This document shows positions 1-7,343 of a DNA stretch of 27,167 nt, piece by piece. The DNA is from JAVBPB01 sp031549965 (GTDB lineage Bacteria; Bacillota; Clostridia; Lachnospirales; Lachnospiraceae): the NCBI GenBank assembly GCA_031549965.1, contig JAVBPB010000045.1, forward strand, positions 1 to 27,167, given 5' to 3'. The first letter of the stretch is position 1. Each line of letters starts with the position of its first letter. The position numbers and the translations under genes are program-made. Below the pieces are notes generated by a model, which saw only the letters and a list, made by a program, of their open reading frames with translations, was not told the DNA's origin and did not search any database.

Positions 1-411
1 AAAGATCTAAAGAAACTTAAAAAACTTTTAAAAGAAGTTACTGGCGTAAATGTTAAGCTATCTCGGTTTCCTGGAGGAAGCAGTAATGTAGTTAGCAAAG
101 TGAACAGGACTGAATTTATAAAATACCTTAATGATAATAAATATGTATATTTTGACTGGAATGTATCTAATGGAGATGCTACAGATAGCAATTTGAATGT
201 AGATTCTTTAGTGGAGAATGTAATAAAAGATGTAAAAAAATACGATAGTTCTATAGTTTTAATGCATGATACAAGCAGTAAAACAAACACAGCATTAGCA
301 CTTCCGGAATTACTTAATGAACTTAATAAATTAAATGTATTAATATTACCATTAGATGAAGATGTAAAGCCAATACAGCATATAAAAGCTGATTCAATCC
401 AACAAAATTAA
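1..411 (+). CDS. Polysaccharide deacetylase (NodB-type), 3' part only
   Basis: The reading frame is open from the first base of the window, so the gene starts upstream and only the last 136 codons are visible. The protein is the C-terminal half of a family 4 carbohydrate esterase, a metal-dependent enzyme that removes acetyl groups from peptidoglycan or related glycans outside the cell. Visible family motifs in order are RFPGGS (motif 3), DWNVSNGD (motif 4, with the conserved Trp) and IVLMHDT (motif 5, carrying the catalytic His). The N-terminal DD and HxxxH metal motifs and any signal peptide lie outside the window. A GTG at 100 is in frame but is internal to the domain and is not the start. 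The bactofilin gene follows after 13 bases, so the two probably share a transcript with a cell-envelope role. The family is clear; the exact glycan substrate is not. Confidence 0.88.
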   Translation, partial: KDLKKLKKLLKEVTGVNVKLSRFPGGSSNVVSKVNRTEFIKYLNDNKYVYFDWNVSNGDATDSNLNVDSLVENVIKDVKKYDSSIVLMHDTSSKTNTALALPELLNELNKLNVLILPLDEDVKPIQHIKADSIQQN

Positions 412-424
412 TAGGAGGTAACAT

Positions 425-1237
425 ATGAGTTTTTTTAAAGAATTTAAAGATGATTTATCACAAGCTGTAAGTGAATTGATACCTGATAGTGAATTGTTTG
501 CAGAAGAAATTGATGGACAAAATATTGATGGTGTAGAGGATGATAAATCTGATATTTTAGATTTTGAAAAATCTGTTGATGATACAAACTTATTTGATGA
601 TATAATAAACGATAAGTTAAATACAATAAAAGCCGAAAAAGCTAAAGAAAAAGTAACTAAAAATGTAGTTAAAACTGAAGAACAATTTTCATTATTTGTA
701 GACGAGGAGAAGCCTGTGGAAACTAAACCTGAAACAATAAAAAAACCTGAACCAGTTATATCTCCAATTAGCTCAGAATCAAAATCAAATTCTAACGATG
801 AAGTAACTGTAATAACAAAAGGAGCAACTGTTAAAGGTAATTTTAATACAGATGGTTCATTAGAAGTTAGAGGTTCAATATTAGGTGATATTGAGTGTTC
901 TGGAAAACTTTCAATATATGGTAAGGTTACTGGTAACTCTAAAGCTTCAGAAATGTTTATTAATACAGTTAAGTTAGAAGGTAGCTTAGATTGTGAAGGT
1001 AGCATAAAAGTTGGAGTCAATTCAGTAATAATAGGAAATATTACAGCAACATCTGTAAATATTGCAGGTGCAATAAAAGGTGATATGGATGTTAACGGAC
1101 CTGTTATTATAGATTCTACGGCAATTATTTTAGGTAATATTCAAGCCAGATCTATTCAAATTAATAATGGTGCAATTATAGAAGGTTTCTGCTCATTAAG
1201 CTACGCAGATACAGATATAAAATCAATTTTTGAATAA
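425..1237 (+). CDS. Bactofilin-family polymer-forming protein
   Basis: A 270-residue protein with two parts. Residues 1-125 are acidic and probably disordered, with many Asp/Glu/Lys and a Pro/Glu/Lys stretch around 100-120. Residues about 127-258 form a bactofilin (DUF583) right-handed beta-helix, seen as short repeated strands with regularly spaced Gly/Ile/Val: KGNFNTDGSLEVRG, GDIECSGKLSIYGKVTG, GSLDCEGSIKVG, GNITATSVNIAG, GDMDVNGPVIID, GNIQARSIQING. Family members polymerise without nucleotide into filaments, often at the membrane, and position cell-wall enzymes. The strong site AGGAGGT lies 5 bases before ATG 425. It follows a polysaccharide deacetylase gene and precedes pyrH by 21 bases. 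The long acidic N-terminal extension is larger than in minimal bactofilins. The function of this copy is inferred from its fold only. Confidence 0.88.
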   Translation: MSFFKEFKDDLSQAVSELIPDSELFAEEIDGQNIDGVEDDKSDILDFEKSVDDTNLFDDIINDKLNTIKAEKAKEKVTKNVVKTEEQFSLFVDEEKPVETKPETIKKPEPVISPISSESKSNSNDEVTVITKGATVKGNFNTDGSLEVRGSILGDIECSGKLSIYGKVTGNSKASEMFINTVKLEGSLDCEGSIKVGVNSVIIGNITATSVNIAGAIKGDMDVNGPVIIDSTAIILGNIQARSIQINNGAIIEGFCSLSYADTDIKSIFE

Positions 1238-1258
1238 TCTTTTAAGAAGAGGTGGCTT

Positions 1259-1963
1259 ATGAAAGAAATAAAAAGAGTTTTATTAAAACTTAGTGGCGAG
1301 GCACTGGCAGCTGACAAAAAAATGGGATTTGATGAACAAACCTGTATAAATGTAGCAAATCAGGTAAAAGCTTTAGTTGACGATGGAATAGAAGTTGGAA
1401 TTGTAATAGGTGGAGGAAATTTTTGGAGGGGAAGAACAAGCGAAACTATAGACAGAACAAAAGCTGATCAAATTGGAATGCTTGCTACAGTTATGAACTG
1501 TATATACGTATCAGAAATTTTTCGTTATGTAGGACTTAATACAAATGTTTTAACTCCATTTGAATGTGGCTCATTTACAAAAGTTTTTTCAAAAGACAGA
1601 GCTAATAAATACTTAAAAAAAGGCATGGTTGTGTTCTTTGCAGGTGGAACAGGACATCCATATTTTTCTACCGATACAGCAACAGTACTACGTGCTATAG
1701 AAATAGAAGCAGACATTATTCTTTTAGCTAAGTCAATAGATGGTGTATATGATAGTGATCCTAAGAATAATAAAGATGCAAAAAAATATGATGAAATTTC
1801 AATTTCAGAAGTACTTGATAAAAAACTTCAGGTAGTTGATCTAACAGCTACAATTTTATGTTTAGAAAATAAAATGCCAATAATGGTATTTGGTCTGAAT
1901 GAAGAAAACAGTATTGTTAATACAATGAAGGGTTCTTTTAAAGGTACAAGAATAACAGTTTAG
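1259..1963 (+). CDS. pyrH: UMP kinase
   Basis: Bacterial UMP kinase (amino-acid kinase fold) phosphorylates UMP to UDP with ATP in pyrimidine nucleotide synthesis; the family forms cytosolic hexamers regulated by GTP and UTP. At 234 residues it has the usual length. Motifs: KLSGEAL at 10-16, IGGGNFWRG at 50-58, DRTKADQIGMLATVMN around 65-80 (UMP site), GTGHPYFSTDTAT around 130-142 and DGVYDSDPK near 161-169. The start ATG is preceded by AGAGGTGG at 1248-1255. frr follows with a 16-base gap, the pairing seen across bacteria. The common rpsB-tsf neighbours are replaced here by envelope genes. Confidence 0.97.
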   Translation: MKEIKRVLLKLSGEALAADKKMGFDEQTCINVANQVKALVDDGIEVGIVIGGGNFWRGRTSETIDRTKADQIGMLATVMNCIYVSEIFRYVGLNTNVLTPFECGSFTKVFSKDRANKYLKKGMVVFFAGGTGHPYFSTDTATVLRAIEIEADIILLAKSIDGVYDSDPKNNKDAKKYDEISISEVLDKKLQVVDLTATILCLENKMPIMVFGLNEENSIVNTMKGSFKGTRITV

Positions 1964-1979
1964 TTTGGGAGGAATTATT

Positions 1980-2534
1980 ATGGATGAGAGAATAGCATCA
2001 TTTGATGAAAAAATGCAAAAATCCGTAGAGACATTAAAAGAAGAATTTACCAGTATTAGAGCAGGAAGAGCCAATCCACATATATTAGATAAAATTAAAG
2101 TAGAATATTATGGTCAAATGACGCCACTCCAGCAGGTAGCGAATATATCAGCTCCAGAACCAAGAGTAATTCAAATTCAGCCTTGGGAAAGCAGCTTAAT
2201 TAAAGAAATCGAAAAAGCAATAATGGTATCAGATCTTGGACTTAATCCTAATAATGATGGTAAAGTTATTAGACTTCATTTTCCTGAATTGACAGAAGAA
2301 AGAAGAAAAGATTTAGTTAAGGATATAAAGAAAAAAGGTGAAAATGCAAAAGTTGCTGTTAGAAATGTAAGAAGAGATGGTAATGATGCACTAAAGAAAC
2401 AAAACAAAGCCAGTGAAATTTCAGAAGACGATTTAAAACAGCTTGAAGATAAGATGCAAAAGCTTACAGATAAGTATGTTAATGAAATTGATAGAGCAAT
2501 AGATGAAAAATCAAAAGAAATACTTACAGTTTAA
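1980..2534 (+). CDS. frr: Ribosome recycling factor
   Basis: RRF splits the post-termination ribosome together with EF-G. The protein is 184 residues, the family length is about 185. An in-frame TTG at 1965 would give five extra residues, but it overlaps the ribosome binding site GGGAGGA (1968-1973), so ATG 1980 is the start. Motifs: LKEEFTSIRAGRANPHILDKIKVEYYG near the N-terminus, PLQQVANIS, IQPWESSLIKEIEKAI, and the Lys/Arg-rich EERRKDLVKDIKKKGENAKVAVRNVRRD helix, all classic for the RRF triple-helix bundle and hinge. It follows pyrH and is separated from uppS by 78 bases carrying a hairpin. Confidence 0.97.
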   Translation: MDERIASFDEKMQKSVETLKEEFTSIRAGRANPHILDKIKVEYYGQMTPLQQVANISAPEPRVIQIQPWESSLIKEIEKAIMVSDLGLNPNNDGKVIRLHFPELTEERRKDLVKDIKKKGENAKVAVRNVRRDGNDALKKQNKASEISEDDLKQLEDKMQKLTDKYVNEIDRAIDEKSKEILTV

Positions 2535-2554
2535 TTAAGATAAATTATTTGTCA

Positions 2555-2580
2555 GGGCGAACTTAGTTCGCCCATTGTTT
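2555..2580 (+). terminator. Hairpin between frr and uppS, weak terminator or processing site
   Basis: GGGCGAAC (2555-2562) pairs perfectly with GTTCGCCC (2566-2573) across a 3-nt loop, followed by ATTGTTTT. The U-tract is interrupted, so partial termination or 3'-end protection of the pyrH-frr message is as likely as full termination. Confidence 0.6.
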
Positions 2581-2612
2581 TAAATTTATGGGGCTTAAGG
2601 AGGATAGGAAAT

Positions 2613-3338
2613 ATGGATTCAAATATTAATGAAAAAGATTTAAAAATACCTAATCATGTTGCAATAATTTTAGATGGAAATGGAAGATGGGCAAAAAAGA
2701 AAAAAATGCCACGAAATTATGGTCATGCACAAGGAAGTAAAAATGTAGAAAAAATTTGTGAAGACGCATATAAGATGGGTATAAAATATTTGACTGTATA
2801 TGCTTTTTCAACTGAAAATTGGAAGCGCCCTAATGATGAAGTAGAAGCTCTAATGAAGTTACTTAAAACATATTTAAAGGATTGTATTAGAATAAGCAAC
2901 AAAAATAATATGCGGGTAAGAATAATTGGGGATATATCCGTTTTAAATGAAGATATGAGAGAAAGTATATTAAAGCTTGAAGAAGCTTCAAAGAATAATA
3001 CAGGACTTAATTTTCAAGTTGCTATTAATTATGGTAGTAGAGATGAGATTTTGCGGGCAGTTAAAAAAATTATAAATGAGAAAGATAATAATAAAATTTT
3101 ATTAGATGACATAGATGAAGAATTATTTTCAAAATATTTAGATACATTTGATTTGCCAGATCCTGATTTACTAATTAGAACCAGCGGTGAGCAAAGACTT
3201 TCTAATTATTTATTATGGCAGTTGGCTTACACTGAATTTTATTTTACAGATGTGTTATGGCCGGACTTTGATAAGGCAGAGTTATTAAAAGCTATTGAAT
3301 ATTATAATACCAGAGATAGACGTTTTGGCTTGGTGTAG
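2613..3338 (+). CDS. uppS: Isoprenyl (undecaprenyl) diphosphate synthase
   Basis: Cis-prenyltransferase that condenses isopentenyl diphosphate onto farnesyl diphosphate to make undecaprenyl diphosphate, the lipid carrier for peptidoglycan and wall polymers. 241 residues, normal length. Motifs: the phosphate-binding DGNGRWA at 21-27 with catalytic Asp21, YAFSTENWKRP around 68-78, NYGSRDEI around 139-146, and the substrate-binding DLLIRTSGEQRLSNYLLWQ followed by YTEFYF. Start ATG 2613 has AAGGAGGA 9 bases upstream. cdsA follows after 10 bases and dxr after that, placing isoprenoid precursor, carrier-lipid and phospholipid steps in one operon. Confidence 0.97.
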   Translation: MDSNINEKDLKIPNHVAIILDGNGRWAKKKKMPRNYGHAQGSKNVEKICEDAYKMGIKYLTVYAFSTENWKRPNDEVEALMKLLKTYLKDCIRISNKNNMRVRIIGDISVLNEDMRESILKLEEASKNNTGLNFQVAINYGSRDEILRAVKKIINEKDNNKILLDDIDEELFSKYLDTFDLPDPDLLIRTSGEQRLSNYLLWQLAYTEFYFTDVLWPDFDKAELLKAIEYYNTRDRRFGLV

Positions 3339-3348
3339 GAGGTAGGTT

Positions 3349-4149
3349 ATGTTTCGAGAAAGACTTATAAGTGGAATTATAATGGTAATGCTCATTGTAA
3401 TTACAATCTTTTCAGGAGGGTATATATTACTTGGAATGGTAACATTAATATCTTTAATCGGTCTAATGGAAATCTATAGAGTTGAAAATATTCATAAATC
3501 AATTTTAGGTATTACAGGTTATTTGGCTTGTATTGGTCTTAGCAGTTTATTAATATTAAAAAAAGAAGAACATGTATTTATGCTATTAATTATGTTTTTT
3601 CTATTACTTGTTGCCATTTATGTTTTAACTTTTCCAAAATTTAAGTCTAGTAATCTATTAATGGCATTTTTTGGATTCTTTTACATAGTGGTTATGCTAT
3701 CATATATATTCAGACTTAGAACCATGGAAGACGGATTAATTCTTACAGGTTTAATTTTTATTAGTGCATGGGGATGTGATACATGTGCATATTGTGTTGG
3801 TATGTTAATAGGCAGGCATAAATTAGCACCTAAATTAAGTCCCAAAAAGTCAATAGAGGGTTCTATTGGAGGTATATTAGGTGCAGTTCTTCTTGGCATA
3901 ATTTATGCTCTAATACTAAAAGAAAATATTACTAAGTTAGAAAATCCAGTATTAGTATTTGCGATCATATGTGGATTAGGGTCAGTTATTTCTCAAATTG
4001 GAGATTTAATGGCATCAGCAATAAAAAGAAATTATAATATAAAAGATTATGGCAATTTAATTCCGGGTCATGGTGGTATATTAGACAGATTTGATAGTAT
4101 AATAGTTACAGCACCAGTAATTTACTTTTTAGCATTATTCTTAAGATAA
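3349..4149 (+). CDS. cdsA: Phosphatidate cytidylyltransferase (CDP-diglyceride synthase)
   Basis: Integral membrane enzyme that makes CDP-diacylglycerol from CTP and phosphatidic acid, the entry to phosphatidylglycerol and other phospholipids. 266 residues with about eight hydrophobic segments, several in the first 120 residues. The family signature is present near the C-terminus as GDLMASAIKRNYNIKD followed by GHGGILDRFDS, with the upstream LSPKKSIEGSIGG motif. The start ATG has GGAGGTAGGTT upstream. The gene lies 10 bases after uppS and 11 before dxr. Confidence 0.96.
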   Translation: MFRERLISGIIMVMLIVITIFSGGYILLGMVTLISLIGLMEIYRVENIHKSILGITGYLACIGLSSLLILKKEEHVFMLLIMFFLLLVAIYVLTFPKFKSSNLLMAFFGFFYIVVMLSYIFRLRTMEDGLILTGLIFISAWGCDTCAYCVGMLIGRHKLAPKLSPKKSIEGSIGGILGAVLLGIIYALILKENITKLENPVLVFAIICGLGSVISQIGDLMASAIKRNYNIKDYGNLIPGHGGILDRFDSIIVTAPVIYFLALFLR

Positions 4150-4160
4150 AGGGGTAAAGT

Positions 4161-5303
4161 ATGAAGAATATAACAATTTTAGGTTCAACAGGTTCCGTTG
4201 GTGAGCAAACTTTACAGATTGTAAGAGACAATAAGGATTTGGCAGTAAAGGCTATGGCAGCAGGTTCTAATATAATACTTTTAGAACAACAAATAAGAGA
4301 ATTTAAACCAGAATTAGTATGTGTCTTCAATGAAGAAAAGGCAAAAGAATTAAAAATAAAAGTTAGTGATTTACAAATAAAAATAGTAAGCGGTATTGAT
4401 GGCTTAATTGAAGCAGCAACATATAAGCCTTCTCAAGTAGTGGTTACGGCAGTTGTTGGAATGATTGGAATAAAACCAACAATTGAAGCAATAAAAGCGG
4501 GTAAAGATATTGCACTTGCAAACAAAGAAACGTTAGTAACAGCCGGTCATATAATTATGCCTTTGGCAAAAGAATATGGAGTAAGTATTTTACCAGTAGA
4601 TAGTGAACATTCAGCCATCTTTCAGTCACTAAAGAATGAAAATGAAAAACTAATCAGTAAAATTATCTTAACAGCCTCAGGAGGACCATTCAGAGGAAAA
4701 ACTATAGAAGAATTAAAAAATATACAGGTTGAAGACGCTCTAAAGCACCCTAACTGGGTAATGGGAAGAAAGATAACTATAGACTCAGCAACAATGGTAA
4801 ATAAAGGTTTAGAAGTTATTGAAGCTAAATGGTTATTTAATGTAAACTACGATAATATTGAAGTAGTAGTGCATCCTCAAAGTATAATACATTCTATGGT
4901 AGAATTTATTGATAGTTCAATAATCGCCCAGCTTGGAATGCCAGATATGAGACTTCCAATTCAATATGCATTATTTTACCCTACCAGAAGAATACTAAAT
5001 ACAGAAAAAGCAGATTTTTTTAAGATAAAAAACTTAAGCTTTGAAGAACCAGACAGAAAAGTCTTTAAAGGATTAGAACTGGCATTTAAATCGGGCAGAT
5101 TAGGAGGAAATATGCCGACAATTTATAATGCATCAAATGAACTATGTGTAGATAAATTTTTAAATAGGAAAATAAGCTTTTTAGATATACCTGAATTTAT
5201 AGAAAATTCAATGTCTAATATTAAATATATCAAAAATCCAAGCTTAAATGAAATATTGGAAACAGAAAAGGAAACATACGAATTTATAGAAAGTAGGTGC
5301 TAA
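4161..5303 (+). CDS. dxr: 1-deoxy-D-xylulose 5-phosphate reductoisomerase
   Basis: Converts DXP to 2-C-methyl-D-erythritol 4-phosphate with NADPH, the committed step of the non-mevalonate isoprenoid pathway; ispG downstream acts later in the same pathway. 380 residues, standard. The NADPH-binding loop GSTGSVGEQTL is at 8-18, LANKETLVTAG around 119-129, the metal/substrate motif VDSEHSAIFQ around 146-155 and SGGPFRG, PNWVMGRKITIDSATMVNKG and GLEVIEA follow. The C-terminal helical domain is complete. Its stop codon is one base before the TTG of rseP, which suggests translational coupling. Confidence 0.97.
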   Translation: MKNITILGSTGSVGEQTLQIVRDNKDLAVKAMAAGSNIILLEQQIREFKPELVCVFNEEKAKELKIKVSDLQIKIVSGIDGLIEAATYKPSQVVVTAVVGMIGIKPTIEAIKAGKDIALANKETLVTAGHIIMPLAKEYGVSILPVDSEHSAIFQSLKNENEKLISKIILTASGGPFRGKTIEELKNIQVEDALKHPNWVMGRKITIDSATMVNKGLEVIEAKWLFNVNYDNIEVVVHPQSIIHSMVEFIDSSIIAQLGMPDMRLPIQYALFYPTRRILNTEKADFFKIKNLSFEEPDRKVFKGLELAFKSGRLGGNMPTIYNASNELCVDKFLNRKISFLDIPEFIENSMSNIKYIKNPSLNEILETEKETYEFIESRC

Positions 5304-5304
5304 T

Positions 5305-6327
5305 TTGAATATTATTGTTGCCTTATTAATATTTGGATTGATTATTGTAATACATGAGCTGGGGCATTTTTTACTAGCTAAAAAGAATGGTATATACGTT
5401 ACAGAATTTTCAGTAGGAATGGGTCCAAAAATTGCAAGTTTCGTAAAAAACGAAACAAGATATTCCCTAAAATTACTTCCACTAGGCGGCTCATGCATGA
5501 TGCTTGGAGAAGACGAAGCATCTGAGGATGAAAGAGCATTCAGCAAAAAATCAGTATGGGCAAGAATAGCAGTAGTTGCAGCCGGCCCAATATTTAACTT
5601 TATACTAGCTTTCGTTCTTTCAATATTTGTAATAAGCATTATGGGCTACCAACCTCCAAAAATCCAAAAAGTAAGTGAAAACTACCCAGCATATGAAGCC
5701 GGTTTAATGGCTGGTGACGTAATAACTAAAATAAATGGTAAATCCATAGTAATTTACCCTGAAATCAGAAACTACTTACAATTTAACCCAGGTAAAACCC
5801 TAGAAATAGAATATAAAAGAGATGGAAAACAATACGAAACCACATTAACGCCCGTAAACGAAGAAGGTTACTATAGAATGGGAATAGAGGGAGGAAAATA
5901 CCAAAAAGATAATATTCTAAACATACTAAAGTATAGTGCATACGAGGTTAAATATTGGATTCAATTAACAGTAGAAACGCTAGGTCAATTAATTGGAGGA
6001 AAAGTAAGTACAGACGATATTGGTGGACCAGTAAGAATTGTAAGTATAATAGGAGATACTTATGAACAAAGTAAATCTGTTGGATTATTAAAAGTAATAA
6101 TAAGTCTTGCAAATATAAGTATACTATTAAGTGCCAATATAGGAGTTATGAACCTTCTACCGCTCCCAGCATTAGACGGAGGACGTTTAGTATTTATGAT
6201 AATAGAAGTACTAAGAGGAAAACCAATTGACAAAGAAAAAGAAGGTATGGTACACTTTATAGGTTTTATTGCTTTAATGATATTAATGGTGTTTATAATG
6301 TTTAACGATATACGTAATATGTTTTAG
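5305..6327 (+). CDS. rseP: Site-2 intramembrane zinc metalloprotease (RseP/RasP)
   Basis: A multi-pass membrane protease that cuts anti-sigma factors and leftover signal peptides inside the bilayer. 340 residues. The zinc motif HELGH is at 17-21 in the first membrane segment; a PDZ domain occupies about 105-185 (YPAYEAGLMAGDVITKING); the third conserved motif NLLPLPALDGG lies near 280-290 in a membrane segment; a last hydrophobic segment ends the protein. The start is TTG 5305, one base after the dxr stop, with AGGTG at 5295-5299 inside dxr; no better ATG exists near the conserved N-terminus. C-ending and CTA codons become more common in its second half than in the genes upstream. A terminator lies about 100 bases downstream. 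Confidence 0.95.
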   Translation: MNIIVALLIFGLIIVIHELGHFLLAKKNGIYVTEFSVGMGPKIASFVKNETRYSLKLLPLGGSCMMLGEDEASEDERAFSKKSVWARIAVVAAGPIFNFILAFVLSIFVISIMGYQPPKIQKVSENYPAYEAGLMAGDVITKINGKSIVIYPEIRNYLQFNPGKTLEIEYKRDGKQYETTLTPVNEEGYYRMGIEGGKYQKDNILNILKYSAYEVKYWIQLTVETLGQLIGGKVSTDDIGGPVRIVSIIGDTYEQSKSVGLLKVIISLANISILLSANIGVMNLLPLPALDGGRLVFMIIEVLRGKPIDKEKEGMVHFIGFIALMILMVFIMFNDIRNMF

Positions 6328-6427
6328 GGTTTTTGCAGGTAGCCATACGAAAAGACTATTAATATCCTAAATCCCGTAAAGATTTACAGTAAAAGTTTTT
6401 TATAAAATTTAACACATTTATTCCAAT

Positions 6428-6463
6428 AAAAATCAGCCCAAATAAACATTTAGGTTGATTTTT
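6428..6463. terminator. Bidirectional-looking terminator after rseP
   Basis: AAAAATCA (6428-6435) pairs with TGATTTTT (6456-6463), extended by GCC/GGT and AAAT/ATTT around an AAAC loop. A-run on one side and T-run on the other make it able to act on both strands. It closes the pyrH-rseP operon. Confidence 0.75.
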
Positions 6464-6500
6464 CCTATACTTTAAAAATGTATAAAAGATTATTTGTAAC

Positions 6501-6740
6501 AATAAAGGAATAACAACAGAAGCATTATTAGTTCTAATAAAATATTTATTTACTGAAATTGGATTCCATAGAATATTTGCTAAACATGATGTAGATAACC
6601 CTGCGTCAGGAAAAGTAATGCAAAAATGTGGCATGATTTATGAGGGTAGGCTAAGAGAATATTATTTGCGTCATGATGGGACGTTTTCAGATTCATTGAT
6701 TTATAGTATATTAAAAGATGAATTTAAGAATGGTTTATAA
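6501..6740 (+). pseudogene. GNAT acetyltransferase remnant (RimJ/RimL-like), C-terminal part
   Basis: An open stretch ending at TAA 6738-6740 encodes the last ~79 residues of a GNAT N-acetyltransferase. Diagnostic pieces are NKGITTEAL (acetyl-CoA loop region), IGFHRIFAKHDVDNPASG and KVMQKCGMIYEGRLREYYLR, ending in SLIYSILKDEF, a pattern typical of ribosomal-protein-alanine acetyltransferase-like proteins. An in-frame stop occurs at 6483-6485, no plausible start codon with a ribosome binding site precedes it, and the first ~100 residues of the family are missing. It is therefore a decayed 3' fragment in the gap between rseP and ispG. The family is clear, the original substrate is not. Confidence 0.75.
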
Positions 6741-6925
6741 GTAAGACTTTATTAACTAATCAGTACTTTACTAAAAATATCATAACAATATTAGACAGCT
6801 TATGAGGAAATCATATGAACAAAGTAGTATTAAAAGTGAAGGTAAATTTAAGAAGGTGCTAGTATGAGCCTTATAAATTCATAGAAACAGAACAAGTATA
6901 AAATCTACCAGTTAAAAGAACATGT
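6741..6925. other. Non-coding stretch after GNAT remnant
   Basis: No convincing gene. Two very short open frames follow ribosome-binding-like sequences (15 codons from ATG 6814, 6 codons from ATG 6864), which look like debris rather than genes. Confidence 0.4.
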
Positions 6926-6970
6926 TAGCCTATCATATATATATAAGATTGATAGGCTATATTATTTTAT
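6926..6970 (+). terminator. Intrinsic terminator
   Basis: TAGCCTATCA (6926-6935) pairs perfectly over 10 bp with TGATAGGCTA (6950-6959), followed by TATTATTTTAT. It presumably ended the transcript of the now-decayed GNAT gene. Confidence 0.7.
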
Positions 6971-7131
6971 AAGCCTTACAAAACCTAAAATCTAAGGCCT
7001 TAAAAACATTAGTCACTAAGCCACTATTTAAAATTCTACAACAGGGATACTAAAAACAATTCAAACAACTTATGACACAAACATCCTATAATTTTAACAA
7101 CTAAAGTCACGTAGCACACAGTGAACTAAAC

Positions 7132-7284
7132 GAATATTCTGACAAATATTATATTTAAAACTCATTTTATGCCATGGAAAGGAGACCAAGAAAATGTGGA
7201 ATTCATTCCGCATTTTCTGTTTTAGGGGCTCCTTGGAATGTTTGGCATAACTGAGTTTTAAATATAATATTTGTCAGAATATTC
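7132..7284. repeat. 153-bp palindromic element upstream of ispG
   Basis: The outer arms 7132-7164 and 7252-7284 are perfect 33-nt inverted repeats beginning GAATATTCTGACAAAT. Further nested pairing continues inward: ATGCCA (7169-7174) with TGGCAT (7243-7248), AAGGAG (7179-7184) with CTCCTT (7229-7234), and a 14-bp inner stem 7189-7202 with 7205-7218 containing one G-T pair. The whole element could fold as one long hairpin on either strand. It has no ORF and no U-tract. It resembles a MITE or other palindromic mobile unit; no clear target duplication is visible. It ends 60 bases before the ispG start, so it would sit in the ispG leader if transcribed from upstream. Confidence 0.85.
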
Positions 7285-7343
7285 TACACAGCCTAGAGGC
7301 AGAGCTAAAATAAAAATAAAACCCTCAAAAGGAGGACAACCCC

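Noticed and set aside
394..1020. 208-codon minus-strand ORF opposite the bactofilin gene
   Set aside because: Ser/Leu/Phe-rich with no family signal; the plus strand has a clear bactofilin with a ribosome binding site.
7115..7290. ACACAG on both sides of the palindrome as a target duplication
   Set aside because: The left copy is 11 bases away from the element end, so it does not flank it directly.
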